The position numbers were made by a program, and so were the translations under genes. 64,000 nt of DNA from Marisa cornuarietis (taxonomy: Eukaryota; Mollusca; Gastropoda; Architaenioglossa; Ampullariidae), in the NCBI GenBank assembly GCA_004794655.1, contig SMMW01000041.1:372001-436000 (forward strand), given 5' to 3'. Every line of letters starts with the position of its first letter. The first letter of the stretch is position 1. Shown piece by piece: positions 32,301-42,700 of the stretch. The notes beneath the pieces were generated by a model, which worked only from the letters and a program-made list of their open reading frames with translations, was not told where the DNA came from and made no database searches.

Positions 32301-35300
32301 TAACAAAACAGGCAAAACACTTGCGAAATAAAAAATGTGTACAAAATTTAATGATCATCGCCGGTACAAGGCGTGTTTCTTCTCATCGCCATCTAATTGA
32401 GAATACTGATTGGTTTATTTGATAGAAAAGTGGTGACTCCACGTACTCACGTAAAAAAGGACTTGATTTATCACCAGGATATAAAATATGGAGATTTCTA
32501 TGGGGGGGAAGGGAGGGAATTGGTAAAGGTGGGAGAAAACTGGGGTAACCAGGAGAAAACCCCCGACGGCCAGCCTTTCCACAGATGTGCGCCCGGAGAC
32601 GAAATCTAAACCTGCATTACAGCGACAAATCAACGACGGATTAATGACAAATTGTTTGTTTTTTTTAACCACTGAGCTACCGGGGAATCCATTAACGCCA
32701 ACTAATACAGTGGTCGACCCTTGGACGGATTAACGGACAGGGTGATAAGTGAAGGCTGCAGTCAAGTTCGTGCCGCACAAGCACGAAGCGACCCTGGGTA
32801 CGGTAGCATTGCTCGGGTGCATCTAGGCTTCTGTTAGTCGGGACTAAACGTGCTATACCAGACTAACTAGTCCAATCATTTGCGCTGGTTGCACAGCTCT
32901 AGGCCGTTACCCCAGAGGCTAGGATCAATTCGATTATTCGTACTATCCCTGTGCACCACCGGCGACGTCACCTTTCATTCACCGTCTGTGACTTGAGTTC
33001 CGCAACGTGCCCGTGTCGTACCAATAGACTGCTCAGGTGACATGGCCTGACGGCCACCCCACCACCCCCGCAGACTGGCGTTAGGTGAGGTGACGCAAGA
33101 GACGATGGAGGTTGGCCAAACGACACAAAAGAGAACCGCGTCACACCACACGACGAGACTGCTGACTGGTCCCTTTACGATCAGGCCATCTGTACAGACG
33201 TCTATTCCTCCCTCCCCCCCCCATATATAAAGTTTATGTGAGGGGGAAAGGTAGTACTCAACTTAACTTGTGTAGTTAGGACAGGACACATGCATGGTTG
33301 TTTATCGTCTGATCTCGTGGAAGGCAGGGCGCCCCCCCCCCCCCCAAAAAAAAAAAATACCCCGAAGGACGTAAATTTCGCATTCCGCTGTCTACGCCAA
33401 CTGCTGTGCACTAGACGTCACGTGACCTTTCTCTCCCTTCCCTCTCTTACACACACACACCACACACCTCTCCCCAACCACCACTCACCACAATCACTCC
33501 ACCTTTTCTCCATTTTTAGCACGTGAGGTTAAAAGGCCCTCAAGAGTAGGAGAACTGAATGAACAGTCTAGCCGTCTCACCCACGAGGAAAACTTTCCTT
33601 TGTGGCGTCAGCGAAATAAATGTCCACCCGCGCTAAGAGTCGCGTCAGGATCTGTGGCCGTGACATTGGGCTTCTGCGAGCGCTTCACGCTTGAAAGCAT
33701 TTTCGCAACAAAGTGCTCCGTCATTAACAGCGTGGAAGTCAAGGAGAAACGTCCCTAATATCTTGCAATAAACAAGGACGAAAAGAGACCATAGAGGTAT
33801 TTGCGTGTGTTTCTTTCGCGCGTGCGAGAAGAAAATAAAAACTAGAAAAAGAGTGATCTGCTGACACCCTTTTACTTTGTCGTTGTGATACGCGCACCAA
33901 AACAAGATTTGCAAATCGAGGGGCTTAATGTACGGGTCTACTGTACTGGCGTTGGAGTAGGTCCATTTCGGTTGTGAAAGTGTATGAAAAAAGTATAAAA
34001 GTGATTTGTAACCATGCAGAAGAGTAAACATACCATCAGAAACAAAGAAAGGAGGAAAGCAGTGAGAGAATCAGAGAGAGAGAGAGAGCCACGTACCGTG
34101 TGAGGGTGCTCATGCATGCATTCAACCAGTCAACCGACACGATGGCATGGGGTATGGGTACCGAGCAAATAGTTCTATGAGAATCCTGACTCAATTGACT
34201 CGGTTTAAAACTTTGTTCACAAGAAAGGAGAATTTTTACGTCTGTATTATCGTATCCCATTGCACTATCTTATTTTCCAGGCCTTAGGGCTGGTGTAATT
34301 GTTTCTTCTCGATTCCTTTAAAATCAGTGATCTATCTTTGTTGACAATGTATTCACCTCTTCTTAATGACCAGGGTGAAAAACAGAAATCTTAACCTCAG
34401 TATTACATTTAAATAACATATATATATATATATATAAAACTTTAGAACATTTGGAAAGCTACAGTTTGTGGTTGTAAAATCATATTCAGATAAAGCAGGA
34501 GCCTAGACCATTGTGGTTCTGTAATCACAAGCAAATGAAACTGTTGGTGTCCAAGTAGAAATCTCGGTTACGTATTGTTTGACTTTCACCCGTCTCCATT
34601 CGGTCCTTCTACCGTCGATGTCTGCAACTGGAAATGTCAGAGACGCAGCCTTTACTTACATCACTGAAAGTGGGCTCTATACGCTGCGACAACAACAAAG
34701 AAACGGGTAGCAGTCTCGGTCCCTTCCCTTGCCCCTAACCACCTCCAGACAGGCACAGTTCGACTTTCTCCGTGACAAGGTGAACAAGTCAAGTTTAACA
34801 GGTTTAATTTATTTAGTTTTAATCAGAAGTATTTGGCCGACAGAGCGTCGTGCTGTGTAGTTGGGCAATGGGAGGAAGGGGGTTAGGGATGCGATATGAC
34901 TGAGGGTGGTCGCAGTACAATGTGAATGCACTTGACATTTGGCTGGTCATGTGACCACCTCCGCCGGCGATAAAGAACGGCCACAGGGGCAACGCGCGTC
35001 AACCTGCCCTGACCCGCAGGTGATATTTATCTGGTCACCTGGCGTGAGAGCCGCGCGCAGTGCCTCGTAAACACAACAATGAAGTATTATCAGTCTCCAA
35101 CTAATGAATAAAAACAATAAGAGCGAGTTCAAAAACTGGCGAAAATCACTGTATTTTTTATTTATCATCATGTTCATGCAAATGCTGTCAACGTGTAAGG
35201 CCATGAAATGACGGGACCAGATCATTTTGCGCACCCCTACCCCCCAAAAAAAAACAAACAAAAAACAAACAAAAAACACGATATTTTGTGCCAGAAGTGA

Positions 35301-38300
35301 GGGAGACAACTGTTCCAGGAGTTAATAGGAGGCAAAGATGTAGACAACAAGGAAACGTACTTCGGCCAAAGGAAGATGAAATGTATCAAGGCCGCTTTAA
35401 AAGTGTATTTCTTTAGGACAGAATCAAAGGACAGTCAACATGCTTAAAAAAAAAAAAAAGGCGACCAAGGTGACAGTGACAAACAGCGGTGGCGTTCTGT
35501 GCCTGTCAGGTCAGACACTAATGCCGTGAGAACTGATCCCCTGCAGACAAAACACCAGTCTGACTGCTTCTAGAAATGATGGTCTATTGTACCGTACATA
35601 CGGTTTTTTTTTTCTTTGTGGATATACGTTTGGTGGATAGAAGATAAAAAAAGTCTGGTTTTTACACACACACACGTACACATACACACAAACAAACTGC
35701 GTTGAAGTTGATTGCGAGTATTTGCAAGAAATGCCACTATATACTATCAAAACTACTGGATGGACTATGCGCGCTGTAATAAAACTTGAAGCCAAATAAA
35801 ACTAGTCGTTGAAGCCACCACGCAACCACTTTACTACTCCCGATGTCTATATCGGGGTTATATCTACTATATATATACACACACAGCATGGAACACGAAC
35901 AGATTGACATCTATGTCCTCCGTTTGGAAAATCAAAGCAGGTCAAGAACTGAAGTTGCTTGACAGTAAAAATCACGCAACGTTGGCAGTTTACACAAAAA
36001 ATACGAAAATACAGTGGCAGGGCATTCCAAATACTGATACAGCATGACTTTGAGAGTTCAAATATGGCGGTAGTCGACAATCTTGTAACCTTTTACGGTT
36101 GCAAAAAAAACGTTACTGCGCTTTCATAATTGACTAGCGAAAGGGGGCCAGTTATGAATCTCTCCAATCAAGTGTTTATTCAGATACCTCGGGGTCAAGC
36201 AGCGGTGCAGCGAGATAATTCTACCTGAATGCGTGACGTCGCTGCGCTTGGGTAGTGAGCGGCTTCTCAACAACACGATCAAACGGATTGTTGTCTGGCC
36301 ATCGACGCAATGGAGCTTTTCGGAGAATTATGCATGCATGTGACCTTCGCCCCAGCTATCACTTTGACCTCTTCCGATTTTCATATCGAGTGCAGTATCT
36401 TAACCACATCGATCTGTGCTTATTCTGAAAAACACAATTGTAGAAATATTTGTTAGTAAATCACACTCAGCCTCAGCTTCTAATATCTGAGATTGTTTTG
36501 CGTGAATTTTCTGTTATTAAGCTGTAATTGCGCAGGCAGCGTATACATTTGCAGCTCGCCGTCGCTTCAACGATCGAACCATTGTTGTCATTGTCGACCT
36601 CGCTGTGAAAGAACTAAGATTGTTGACACCATTTGTCGCCGTCGTCAAAAATCGCTGATCTCGATGGCGTAATAATAGTTGTTCACTCTGGGTTTAGCTG
36701 TGGACAATATTGTGGTACTCTTGGTTTTGACAATCAAGAATGGTTGTCAATTATTGTGAAATTGACCACGTTTGTCGTCGAAAATCGTACTGATAAAGCA
36801 AAAAAAAAAAAAAAACCCAGATATTTTAAATACATAAATCTAACTGTAGGAACAATAATGTAAATGATTCCCTGTGCCTAGGCAGGGAGAACTTGACTCC
36901 AGTCCTTTCACTTACTTTCCCTGGTAAATAAGAAAGCTGTCGGGAATTTCCCAGCCAAATGCCCGATCAGCCCCTTGAATCAGGGACCTTCTGCTCCTCC
37001 CAAAAGCTAGGGTGGCTTCTCTCAAAAACAATAGTACGGGTGGGGTTCGAACCCACGCGGATATTGATCCATTGGATCTTAAGTCCAACGCCTTAACCAC
37101 TCGGCCACCGTACTTCACACAACACGCCCTATTTTTAGCAGAATATGATTTGGGTAATACCTGTCCTTTAGTTCTTTGAATATAACACGTTCAGAGGCTT
37201 CATCACAGTTCTCGCAGGTTTGGGGGAACAGACACATGAGCATGCTACTGACGGTCGACGTGCGAAGTAAAATTATGTGCAAATTAACAAGCCGCGCATG
37301 TGGTGTGGAGAAAGAAGAAAAGAAGTAGGAGGGATGAGAAAAAGAAGACAATTTAACACATATGCCAGTGAGCGGTGTGACGATGGCTGACCGCACGTAG
37401 AAGAAGAAGAAAATCCTTTAATCAACAAAGCACGTGAAAAGGAAAAAAAAAACCCACGTCTACTCGTAAGAGTTTTTCACACTCCAGACATCCCCAGGCA
37501 GCCAGAGAGAGGGGTGCGCTTTCAAGATAACAGTTTGCGAAATCTGAATAGTTCAGAAGATTGACGCTGACTTAGTCATGGGACTAAAAGGGACGATAAA
37601 ACAATCACAGGATTAAGCGAATACAAGAGTCATCGATGCCAGAAGCCACGACAAACGACAGTAGAATGTTAAGACTGTATGAGAACAAGCAGAAAATCAA
37701 CACAGTAGATTTAACCGTGTATGCTTAACGTGTATACCGCATGCGAAAGTGTGAAGAGCTGTACTTGTGACTGCCTGTACAATGCTACTCAGGTTCTCAG
37801 CAACCCCTGACCCCTAAAAAAAAACACACTTTACGCTTCTCTCTCTCTCTTCCCCTTCTCTTTTCCCCATGCGCACTAAAAGCACCTCATGCTTCCGCTG
37901 GTCGCACTAAAACAAGCAGAACAGAAGCATGAAAAGGACGATCTCGAGATTTTCTAAAAGGTGAGCAGTAATGTTTTTTTATTTTTTTCTAAAAGAAAAT
38001 CGGACGACAATACTCCACATATTAATGGTTTTTCTGATGCATATTTATTAAGAGGAATCAAATCGTCGTTGAACAATAGTCGATATAGCGCACTACTCTG
38101 TCTATACTGAATCAGCCATACGTGCTGTTAAGGTGAGCACTCACCTCCTTCTTGGCATTTCTCGCCCTCAGCACCCACGATGGCGGTCGCAGCATCCCCG
38201 TGTGCAGGGAGAGCGGCAATGTCCGTAGACGCGGTGTCTCGGGCACTTGAGCGATGCCTGACACTTGGCAACAAGAGACGACTGACGCGGGGTGACACCA

Positions 38301-38385
38301 GGAGTGCATCACCGAGTAATCCAACCGTCAGCACCACCACCACCACCATCATCATCATCACTGACCAATGCACGGCTGTAGTCAT
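10368..38385 (-). CDS. secreted laminin-alpha-like chain: signal peptide, basic disordered region, coiled coil, three LG domains
   Basis: Exons (5' to 3'): 38385-38145, 28482-27419, 25997-25796, 25316-25121, 24377-24209, 23714-23619, 22605-22385, 21797-21689, 21098-20843, 17646-17557, 17026-16870, 16331-16168, 16074-15914, 15592-15446, 15124-14991, 14581-14440, 13901-13780, 13537-13375, 13074-12949, 12767-12607, 12455-12347, 12010-11876, 11256-11123, 10960-10796, 10524-10368. Every phase agrees, about 1,605 codons. Exon 1 gives a signal peptide (MMMMVVVVVLTVGLLG core). Exon 2 gives about 355 Ser/Lys/Gln-rich residues. Exons 3-13 are helical, laminin domain I/II-like. Exons 14-17 form LG1 (IHAYIGGVSETEP, WTGCLAGLKVN), 18-21 LG2 (YRPLIGCLQKLEIDN), 22-25 a diverged LG3. 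LG4-5 and LE modules are not seen. Laminin alpha chains assemble into basement-membrane trimers. Uncertain points: the exon 4 donor (GC-AG, or GT after 25111), the exon 7 acceptor, the long exon 1-2 junction, and the end. A good acceptor at 10193 opens another possible last exon (10192-10099, stop at 10099). Confidence 0.8.
14040..14250 (-). mobile_element. tRNA-derived SINE, copy B (laminin-like gene intron 16)
   Basis: Shares with copy A (6050-6242) the blocks GTATGCTGCAT, AAGTGTG-GCACACCTTTG and a CCCAACCCTCTATGGAGTCA-like middle, in the same order and orientation. It is heavily diverged and only the shared core can be bounded. Confidence 0.5.
16426..16490. repeat. (TG)n microsatellite, about 32 units
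   Basis: Uninterrupted GT dinucleotide run in the intron between exons 11 and 12 of the laminin-like gene. Translations across it give only alternating His/Thr or Cys/Val, so it is not coding. Confidence 0.95.
17164..17199. repeat. (GT)n microsatellite, about 18 units
   Basis: Uninterrupted GT run in the intron between exons 10 and 11 of the laminin-like gene. Confidence 0.95.
18020..20262 (-). mobile_element. degenerate RTE-like non-LTR retrotransposon in intron 9 of the laminin-like gene
   Basis: Minus-strand reading fragments appear in the right order. The start (MPGRKS-, with a GGACTATTGATATTCGCCG leader near 20250) leads to an apurinic endonuclease-like region with WDIVGLEEVRWPGFGE (about 20030). 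A linker, NCAISKGMVAARENWIE, follows (about 19010), then a reverse-transcriptase tail with SLVVSILLYRL (about 18440). The last piece is the C-terminal WDLLTVTQERPEWR block (about 18120). The catalytic RT core is deleted or unreadable, and frames shift repeatedly. The leader and start match the second copy at 58800-60127, so both belong to one family. Dead element. Confidence 0.8.
19588..19635. repeat. poly(C) plus (CA)n tract inside the RTE-like element
   Basis: A run of about ten C is followed by a CA dinucleotide run, interrupting the endonuclease region of the degenerate retrotransposon. The microsatellite has expanded inside the dead element. Confidence 0.85.
20523..20800. repeat. two direct ~50-bp repeats about 229 bp apart
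   Basis: 20523-20572 and 20752-20800 share GAACCTAC-TC-CCA-G-TCGAG-TCTGTGT and ACACCA blocks over about 50 bp, with similar AT-rich spacer sequence. They lie just downstream of exon 9 of the laminin-like gene. They look like two units of a ~229-bp tandem repeat. Identity unknown. Confidence 0.6.
23294..23359. repeat. (TG)n microsatellite, about 33 units
   Basis: Uninterrupted TG run in the intron between exons 6 and 7 of the laminin-like gene. Confidence 0.95.
26955..27385 (+). mobile_element. Jockey/Nimb-like retrotransposon fragment (RNase H and C-terminal tail)
   Basis: Plus-strand translation gives HSGIPGNETADQLGK (about 26998-27045), the conserved end of a retrotransposon RNase H domain. 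A TGHCRLM block follows (about 27150), then a decayed Cys-rich tail with LEDQTPD, then LYGSKTDLEDTASFALKGG. These occur in the order found in non-LTR elements with an RNase H domain. Stops and frameshifts make it dead. It lies antisense in intron 2 of the laminin-like gene, ending about 35 bp from the donor of exon 2 (27419). Confidence 0.65.
29081..29170 (+). repeat. dispersed repeat, copy 1 (partner at 32438)
   Basis: CTACGTATTCACGCAAAAAG followed by GGACATAATTTATTGTCAAG aligns with the block at 32438 onward, with scattered differences. The second copy continues into a GGAGAAAAC-rich segment. Unclassified interspersed repeat; the right end is approximate. Confidence 0.5.
29816..29961 (+). 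repeat. direct repeat, copy 1 (partner at 33084-33209)
   Basis: Begins GGTGAGGTGACGCAAGAGAC and ends with TGACTGGTCCCTT, TGATCAGGCCATCT and an ACGTCTGTTCCT-like block. The copy 3.27 kb downstream has the same blocks in the same order with a different short middle. Both are in intron 1 of the laminin-like gene. Confidence 0.7.
32438..32650 (+). repeat. dispersed repeat, copy 2 (partner at 29081)
   Basis: Starts CCACGTACTCACGTAAAAAA and continues GGACTTGATTTATC, aligned with copy 1. It then runs through repeated GGAGAAAAC motifs and a CCCCCGACGGCCAGCC block of the kind seen in dispersed repeats of marine invertebrates. Family not identified. Confidence 0.5.
33084..33209 (+). repeat. direct repeat, copy 2 (partner at 29816-29961)
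   Basis: Same ordered blocks as copy 1: GGTGAGGTGACGCAAGAGAC, CGCGTCAC-CCAC, GACTGGTCCCTT, GATCAGGCCATCT, GACGTCTATTCCT. The two could be ends of one element or two insertions of one repeat; I see no coding sequence between them. Confidence 0.7.
37024..37028 (-). terminator. RNA polymerase III terminator of the tRNA-Leu gene
   Basis: A T5 run on the minus strand begins four bases past the discriminator base of the tRNA, the normal Pol III stop signal. Confidence 0.8.
37032..37114 (-). tRNA. tRNA-Leu (anticodon UAA)
   Basis: An 83-nt cloverleaf. The 7-bp acceptor stem AGTACGG/CCGTACT pairs perfectly. The D arm carries TGGCCGAGTGGTTAAGGC (A box). The anticodon loop CTTAAGA gives UAA. A long class II variable arm with a GATCC/GGATC pair is typical of tRNA-Leu. 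The T arm GTGGG-TTCGAAC-CCCAC contains the B box. Discriminator is A. No intron. It is nested in intron 1 of the laminin-like gene on the same strand and has its own T5 terminator. It looks functional. Confidence 0.94.
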
Positions 38386-41300
38386 CTTCGACTCACTGTC
38401 GCTGCCTCAGTATCAACAGGAAATTTCTTGACTTCCTCTCCTCCTCACTCCCTTGTGCAGCACTTACAACACACACCTCTCAGTCAAGCTGCCTCCTCGA
38501 CAGTCGGTCGGCAGGTAAGCACGCCGCTTCTGTCAAGGAAACTTCCTGACCTGCTGCTTGTAATCTCTCCGTTGAGCGCCGTGGGCTCAGTCCCAACGTG
38601 CGTCTAGGAGGGTACAAGAGACCCTGCTACGTCAGCGTGCACACACATACGCGCACACGCACACAGAGCAGAGGACAGGGGCAGCTAGGTGTCCCTGTTC
38701 ACCTTACATCCGGTCATTCATAGTAAACATGGAGAGCGGGCGGAACGTCGTCAGCACGATCCAGGCGGCGCGACAGCGAGACCCACGCTGCAGAAAATAG
38801 TCAACTGCTTTCGCCGTCGTAAGGTGGTCTGTGCAGTTCCCGTGTGACCGGTCCCTGTGTTGCTAAGAGCTGCCGTGTCCCTACTGGCCTCACCTGTACG
38901 GAGAATATATTACGGATGTGTGCCTGACGTCTACTTCGAGCACGCGCGCATGTGTGTGTGTGCTTGCGCGCTCGTTATTAAAATGCACCAATAATGTTAC
39001 TACTAACATGCATATTTCATTTTCTTAGAGTTTCGTACGTTTTGTCATAGCACCGTCGTTTGAAGAGGCCTGCACCAGTAACTATAAAGCTCGACTTATA
39101 GCCACAGCTCTGTCATGCTCTCACGGTCTCACCTCAGCCTCATAGCCGCAGGTTTGTTTATTTGTTGAAGTTGTTGGTGGGAGGTGGGGTGCATCGAAAA
39201 TGCGGTCAGTTTTTTTTTTAATCACGACACCGACAGGATGACCCAGTGTCAGATAATTCAAAATGTTCGACCTTGACACATGTGCATGACCCTCCCACCT
39301 CTCTCTCACACACACTTTTGCCTACGCTTTTTTTTTTCTCCAGTCCTATTTTTGACAAATCAGCGTTATCTTCGAGCATTGAAAGACACAATTTAGTAAA
39401 TAGGATGGAGGTTGCATGAGACACCGGAGGATGGGATAAGGGGACTAGAAGGTGGGAGCACTGGGGGAAGGAGTGACTATGTGGGGGGAGAGGGTACAAA
39501 ACCTGTTTTCAATATTGACTGAATGCCATCCTCCCCCTTCCCCAGCAACTCGGTGAGCAAGTGGGTGTCCAGACTGCAATCATAGGGTGGGACCGTTGGA
39601 GGTTAGGTGGGTGATGTGGGGGTGGGAGAAGGGGTCGGTCTCGGTGTTAGCGTGTCAGAGACCCTCAGTTACATTCTGGGCCACGACCTGTTTGAACGTA
39701 GGCGGCGCCCTGTGGCTCTTGCTTATCCAAGCACGGAGACCGACATTTAGTCATGTACAGCGTGAGGTGGTCTCTCACTCGCCAAACCCTACTCCTGTCC
39801 GCTACCTCCACAGCTCGCCATGGGGTCGAAACAGCCCTATTTTTAAACATATTTTTTTTAACACAAATTACACTCCAGCAAGTAAAACTTCAAGATTATG
39901 CTACTGAGCTGCGAGATGTGGGCGCTGAATGAGCCTCTGGTCGCGTCGTTGAGAAACCTGGAAGACCAGACAGGAAAGAATGTTACGTAGGTTACGTAGC
40001 CCAGCGCCTTCAATGTCAGAGGACACCATACTGCACTGAGCAGTCTCAGTCAACCGGAAGACAATTGATTGGTTGAAGTTTCATTTATTATGAATGTCGT
40101 CATTGTACAACTAAAGCAGAAGCAACGGTTGCAAGTAGAATGTGATCTTGTGATGAAGACAAGTATTTTTATAACTGAATAGGTTTGGCCTTTGTCATCA
40201 ACTACCTTACCCATTAGAAATTCACCATTAGTAGAAGGCGCTGATCGTATGCTGAAGACGCTTTTTTGTTGTTGTTTTTTTTTTTTTTACTGTATTAGTA
40301 ATTTACTTGACCTGTTTCAGGACACTATCAAGAATTCCAGAAAAAAAGAGACTACAGTGGGCACTTCAGCAGTAATCTGTGGATCACACTGCGGACTCGG
40401 TTTAAAGCTCTTTTCTTTTTCTCTTCATTTTTCAGTCCAGACATCAAGAGTAAACGTGTCAATTAAACGATAGGTTCGTTCAGTTTTATTCAACTGTTAT
40501 TTAAAAAAAAACACGCCTGTCTCACAGTAATAGCTCCAGTCACAGAACAAAACCTAAGAAGACGGCAAACTTCAGCTGTTCTCTCTTCTTCTTTTCTCTC
40601 TATTTCTCTTCTACATCTTTCTCTTCTCCTGCCCCCCCCCCCCGAGTGGCATCCCCTGGGCCAACGTTGAAGTGACACCATAACGTGTTCTGGAGCTAGC
40701 GTGTGGACACAATCCACCAGCCGAGACTTCCCGGCGGGATAATGAAGACGAGTGAAAAAGCTACAATGACAGGAGCGGATAAAACCAAGGATCATACGAG
40801 TCACACCAAGCCATTGCAATCGCGGGCGTGAGTGATGGGAAGAGGGTGGGATGGGAAAAATTCGACGGGTGCGCCTTGACGGGAGCACCAAGCTCTGTCA
40901 ACACCCGGACAATACACCCAGCAGTGGGCCAGTGGTGGGGCTCGTAGACCGCCGGGCTATTCTAGCCTCTCGACGTAGGATGCCTATGATCACTGACCTC
41001 CCAGACATTATTTGTGTTTCACTGGAGCTCTTTGTGGTCTTCATTCCCCCCCCCCGCCCCAGAAAATGTTGTCGTCGGCCCCTGTGCGTGCGAGAGAAGA
41101 AAGTTGCCTTGACGAAAGTGTTCGTAAGTCTGACAACCACATTAAGGGAGAGAGACAGGGAGGGCCTTTCACGTCCTGTCTTTTCTTTCCCTCTTCATCC
41201 TTTTACGCCCCGTATATCGTCCTTTGGTTTCGGTACGATCTCTTTGTCCATTGTCAGGCGTAAGAAGGGATGAGAAATGGATAGAAAAAAATACACTCAG

Positions 41301-42372
41301 AATTAACATTTATTAGTTGCGTTAGTGACAGTGTGAGGGTGAGTGTGTGGGCGCGCGCGCAGACATTTGGCTTGCTATCTTCGCGTGGACCGGCGAATGT
41401 AATTCTCCGTATGGTGAAAGACGAGTTGAAAAGAGCGCTCAACACCTCCTCAACACGTCTGGTAAACGCCACAGACGTCAGAATGGTGTGCATAGATACG
41501 TGTATCGGAAGATTTGGGAAAATATTTTGCACTGAGCTTTTAGTCCATCATTAGAAAAACGACTGTGTGTACCGCGTTAGTCCTTTAACGAGAGAACGTC
41601 TAACTTTACACCCATGTCACATATCGACGATTCCCCACGTCCTATCCCGTGTCATGGTTCGGATGACGATCTATCCGTACATCCAACCCGTCCCCTCTTT
41701 CCCTTGTCGTCAGTGCTAACCCTGGCAAAAACCTTAGAGCACAGAGACTGCGCATTGTAATAATTCCAACATTCCACATCACAATATTTCTAAGTAATTA
41801 TGCGTCGTTTCACTCTGTTCGAAACTCATCTTCACCCCTTTCATCAAAGCACTAATAAAATCAAGAATTATTTTAATGCTTTTGGTTTTATCTTTAGCTC
41901 AAATTCTTTACGAGCAAATGAGCAAAACTTTGCGTTTTGATGAACGTGACTAACAGAAAGCTGATGTATCCTTTCGATAGGAGTGTCTTCAGCTGCATAT
42001 GCCTACTTGTGCTGTGTCCATTATTTGACCCTTTATATGAATGACAACTGTTTCATGTGTATTTTATAAAAAAAAATATACAATACCATTTTATACATGA
42101 TTATACATATATATATATATAATCGCAGCAACGTTAGCGATATCTAACGACAAACAAAAAAAACGTTTGCAATGTTAAAATTCATCTGAAGAAAACATGG
42201 ATAATATGTATCAAGAAACATAAGAAAAGTAATGTATACTTGTCTTAAGAAAATGTATTGTCAACCACAAGATAAACAGTCTCCTCATTAACATGGTTAA
42301 AACAATAAGCAATACGATTAACAAAAAACCAGCTCACACTGTGCTAACATAACAGGATGCATATATTATGAT
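38386..42372. other. intergenic region between CFAP44 (3' end) and the laminin-like gene (5' end)
   Basis: The part nearest 38.4-38.9 kb is richer in CpG and should hold the promoter and 5' UTR of the laminin-like gene (minus strand). I cannot point to a core promoter motif. The rest has homopolymer and CT-rich tracts, and a few codons near 39905-39960 that vaguely resemble the end of a retrotransposon RT. No convincing gene. Confidence 0.4.
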
Positions 42373-42378
42373 TTTATT
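42373..42378 (-). terminator. candidate CFAP44 poly(A) signal (AATAAA on the minus strand)
   Basis: AATAAA on the minus strand about 325 nt past the CFAP44 stop. A second AATAAA is closer (42634-42629, about 70 nt past the stop), so there are two candidates. Neither can be chosen without transcript data. Confidence 0.4.
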
Positions 42379-42700
42379 TCAAGCCATCAGTATTAATATA
42401 CAAAATCACTTTCTTTTTTCTAATTCGTTATGATACTGTCCTAATGATTCTTTCTTGGCAACAAAATATGTTTGTACACATTCGTATCAACATCAGCTTA
42501 ACCATCTTGTCCATCAGCGACCGCATGATGTATCGCAGGAGACATCGTTTGAAACTGGTAAAATATTCCTGTCCGTGGTTTAGAAATCTGTTGCCACTTT
42601 CCGATTGGACTTGTGGTTTATATATAGGTTTATTGAAGCAGTTCGATTTGGTCTACTAGTGAAATAGGTTAGTCCGGTTTACAGGGCTGCTGACGTCAGG

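Larger units (their letters stand above)
28483..38144 (-). other. first intron of the laminin-like gene (9.7 kb)
   Basis: The interval between the signal-peptide exon and the large exon 2. I find no cysteine-rich EGF-like (LE) exon on the minus strand. It contains two pairs of dispersed repeats (29081/32438 and 29816/33084), many short purine or CA tracts, AT runs at 34420-34436, and a tRNA-Leu gene. A CpG-rich block at about 34940-35070 could be a regulatory element or the promoter of a shorter isoform. That is only a suggestion from composition. Confidence 0.5.

Noticed and set aside
34947..35309. Minus ORF with CGSGQVDARCPCGRS as a possible LE (EGF-like) exon
   Set aside because: Cysteine spacing does not fit an LE module and no acceptor/donor pair in a suitable phase bounds it.
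39880..40060. Possible retrotransposon RT C-terminal remnant (CEMWALNEPLVASLRNLE)
   Set aside because: Only a short vague resemblance, with stops immediately after; not enough to call.
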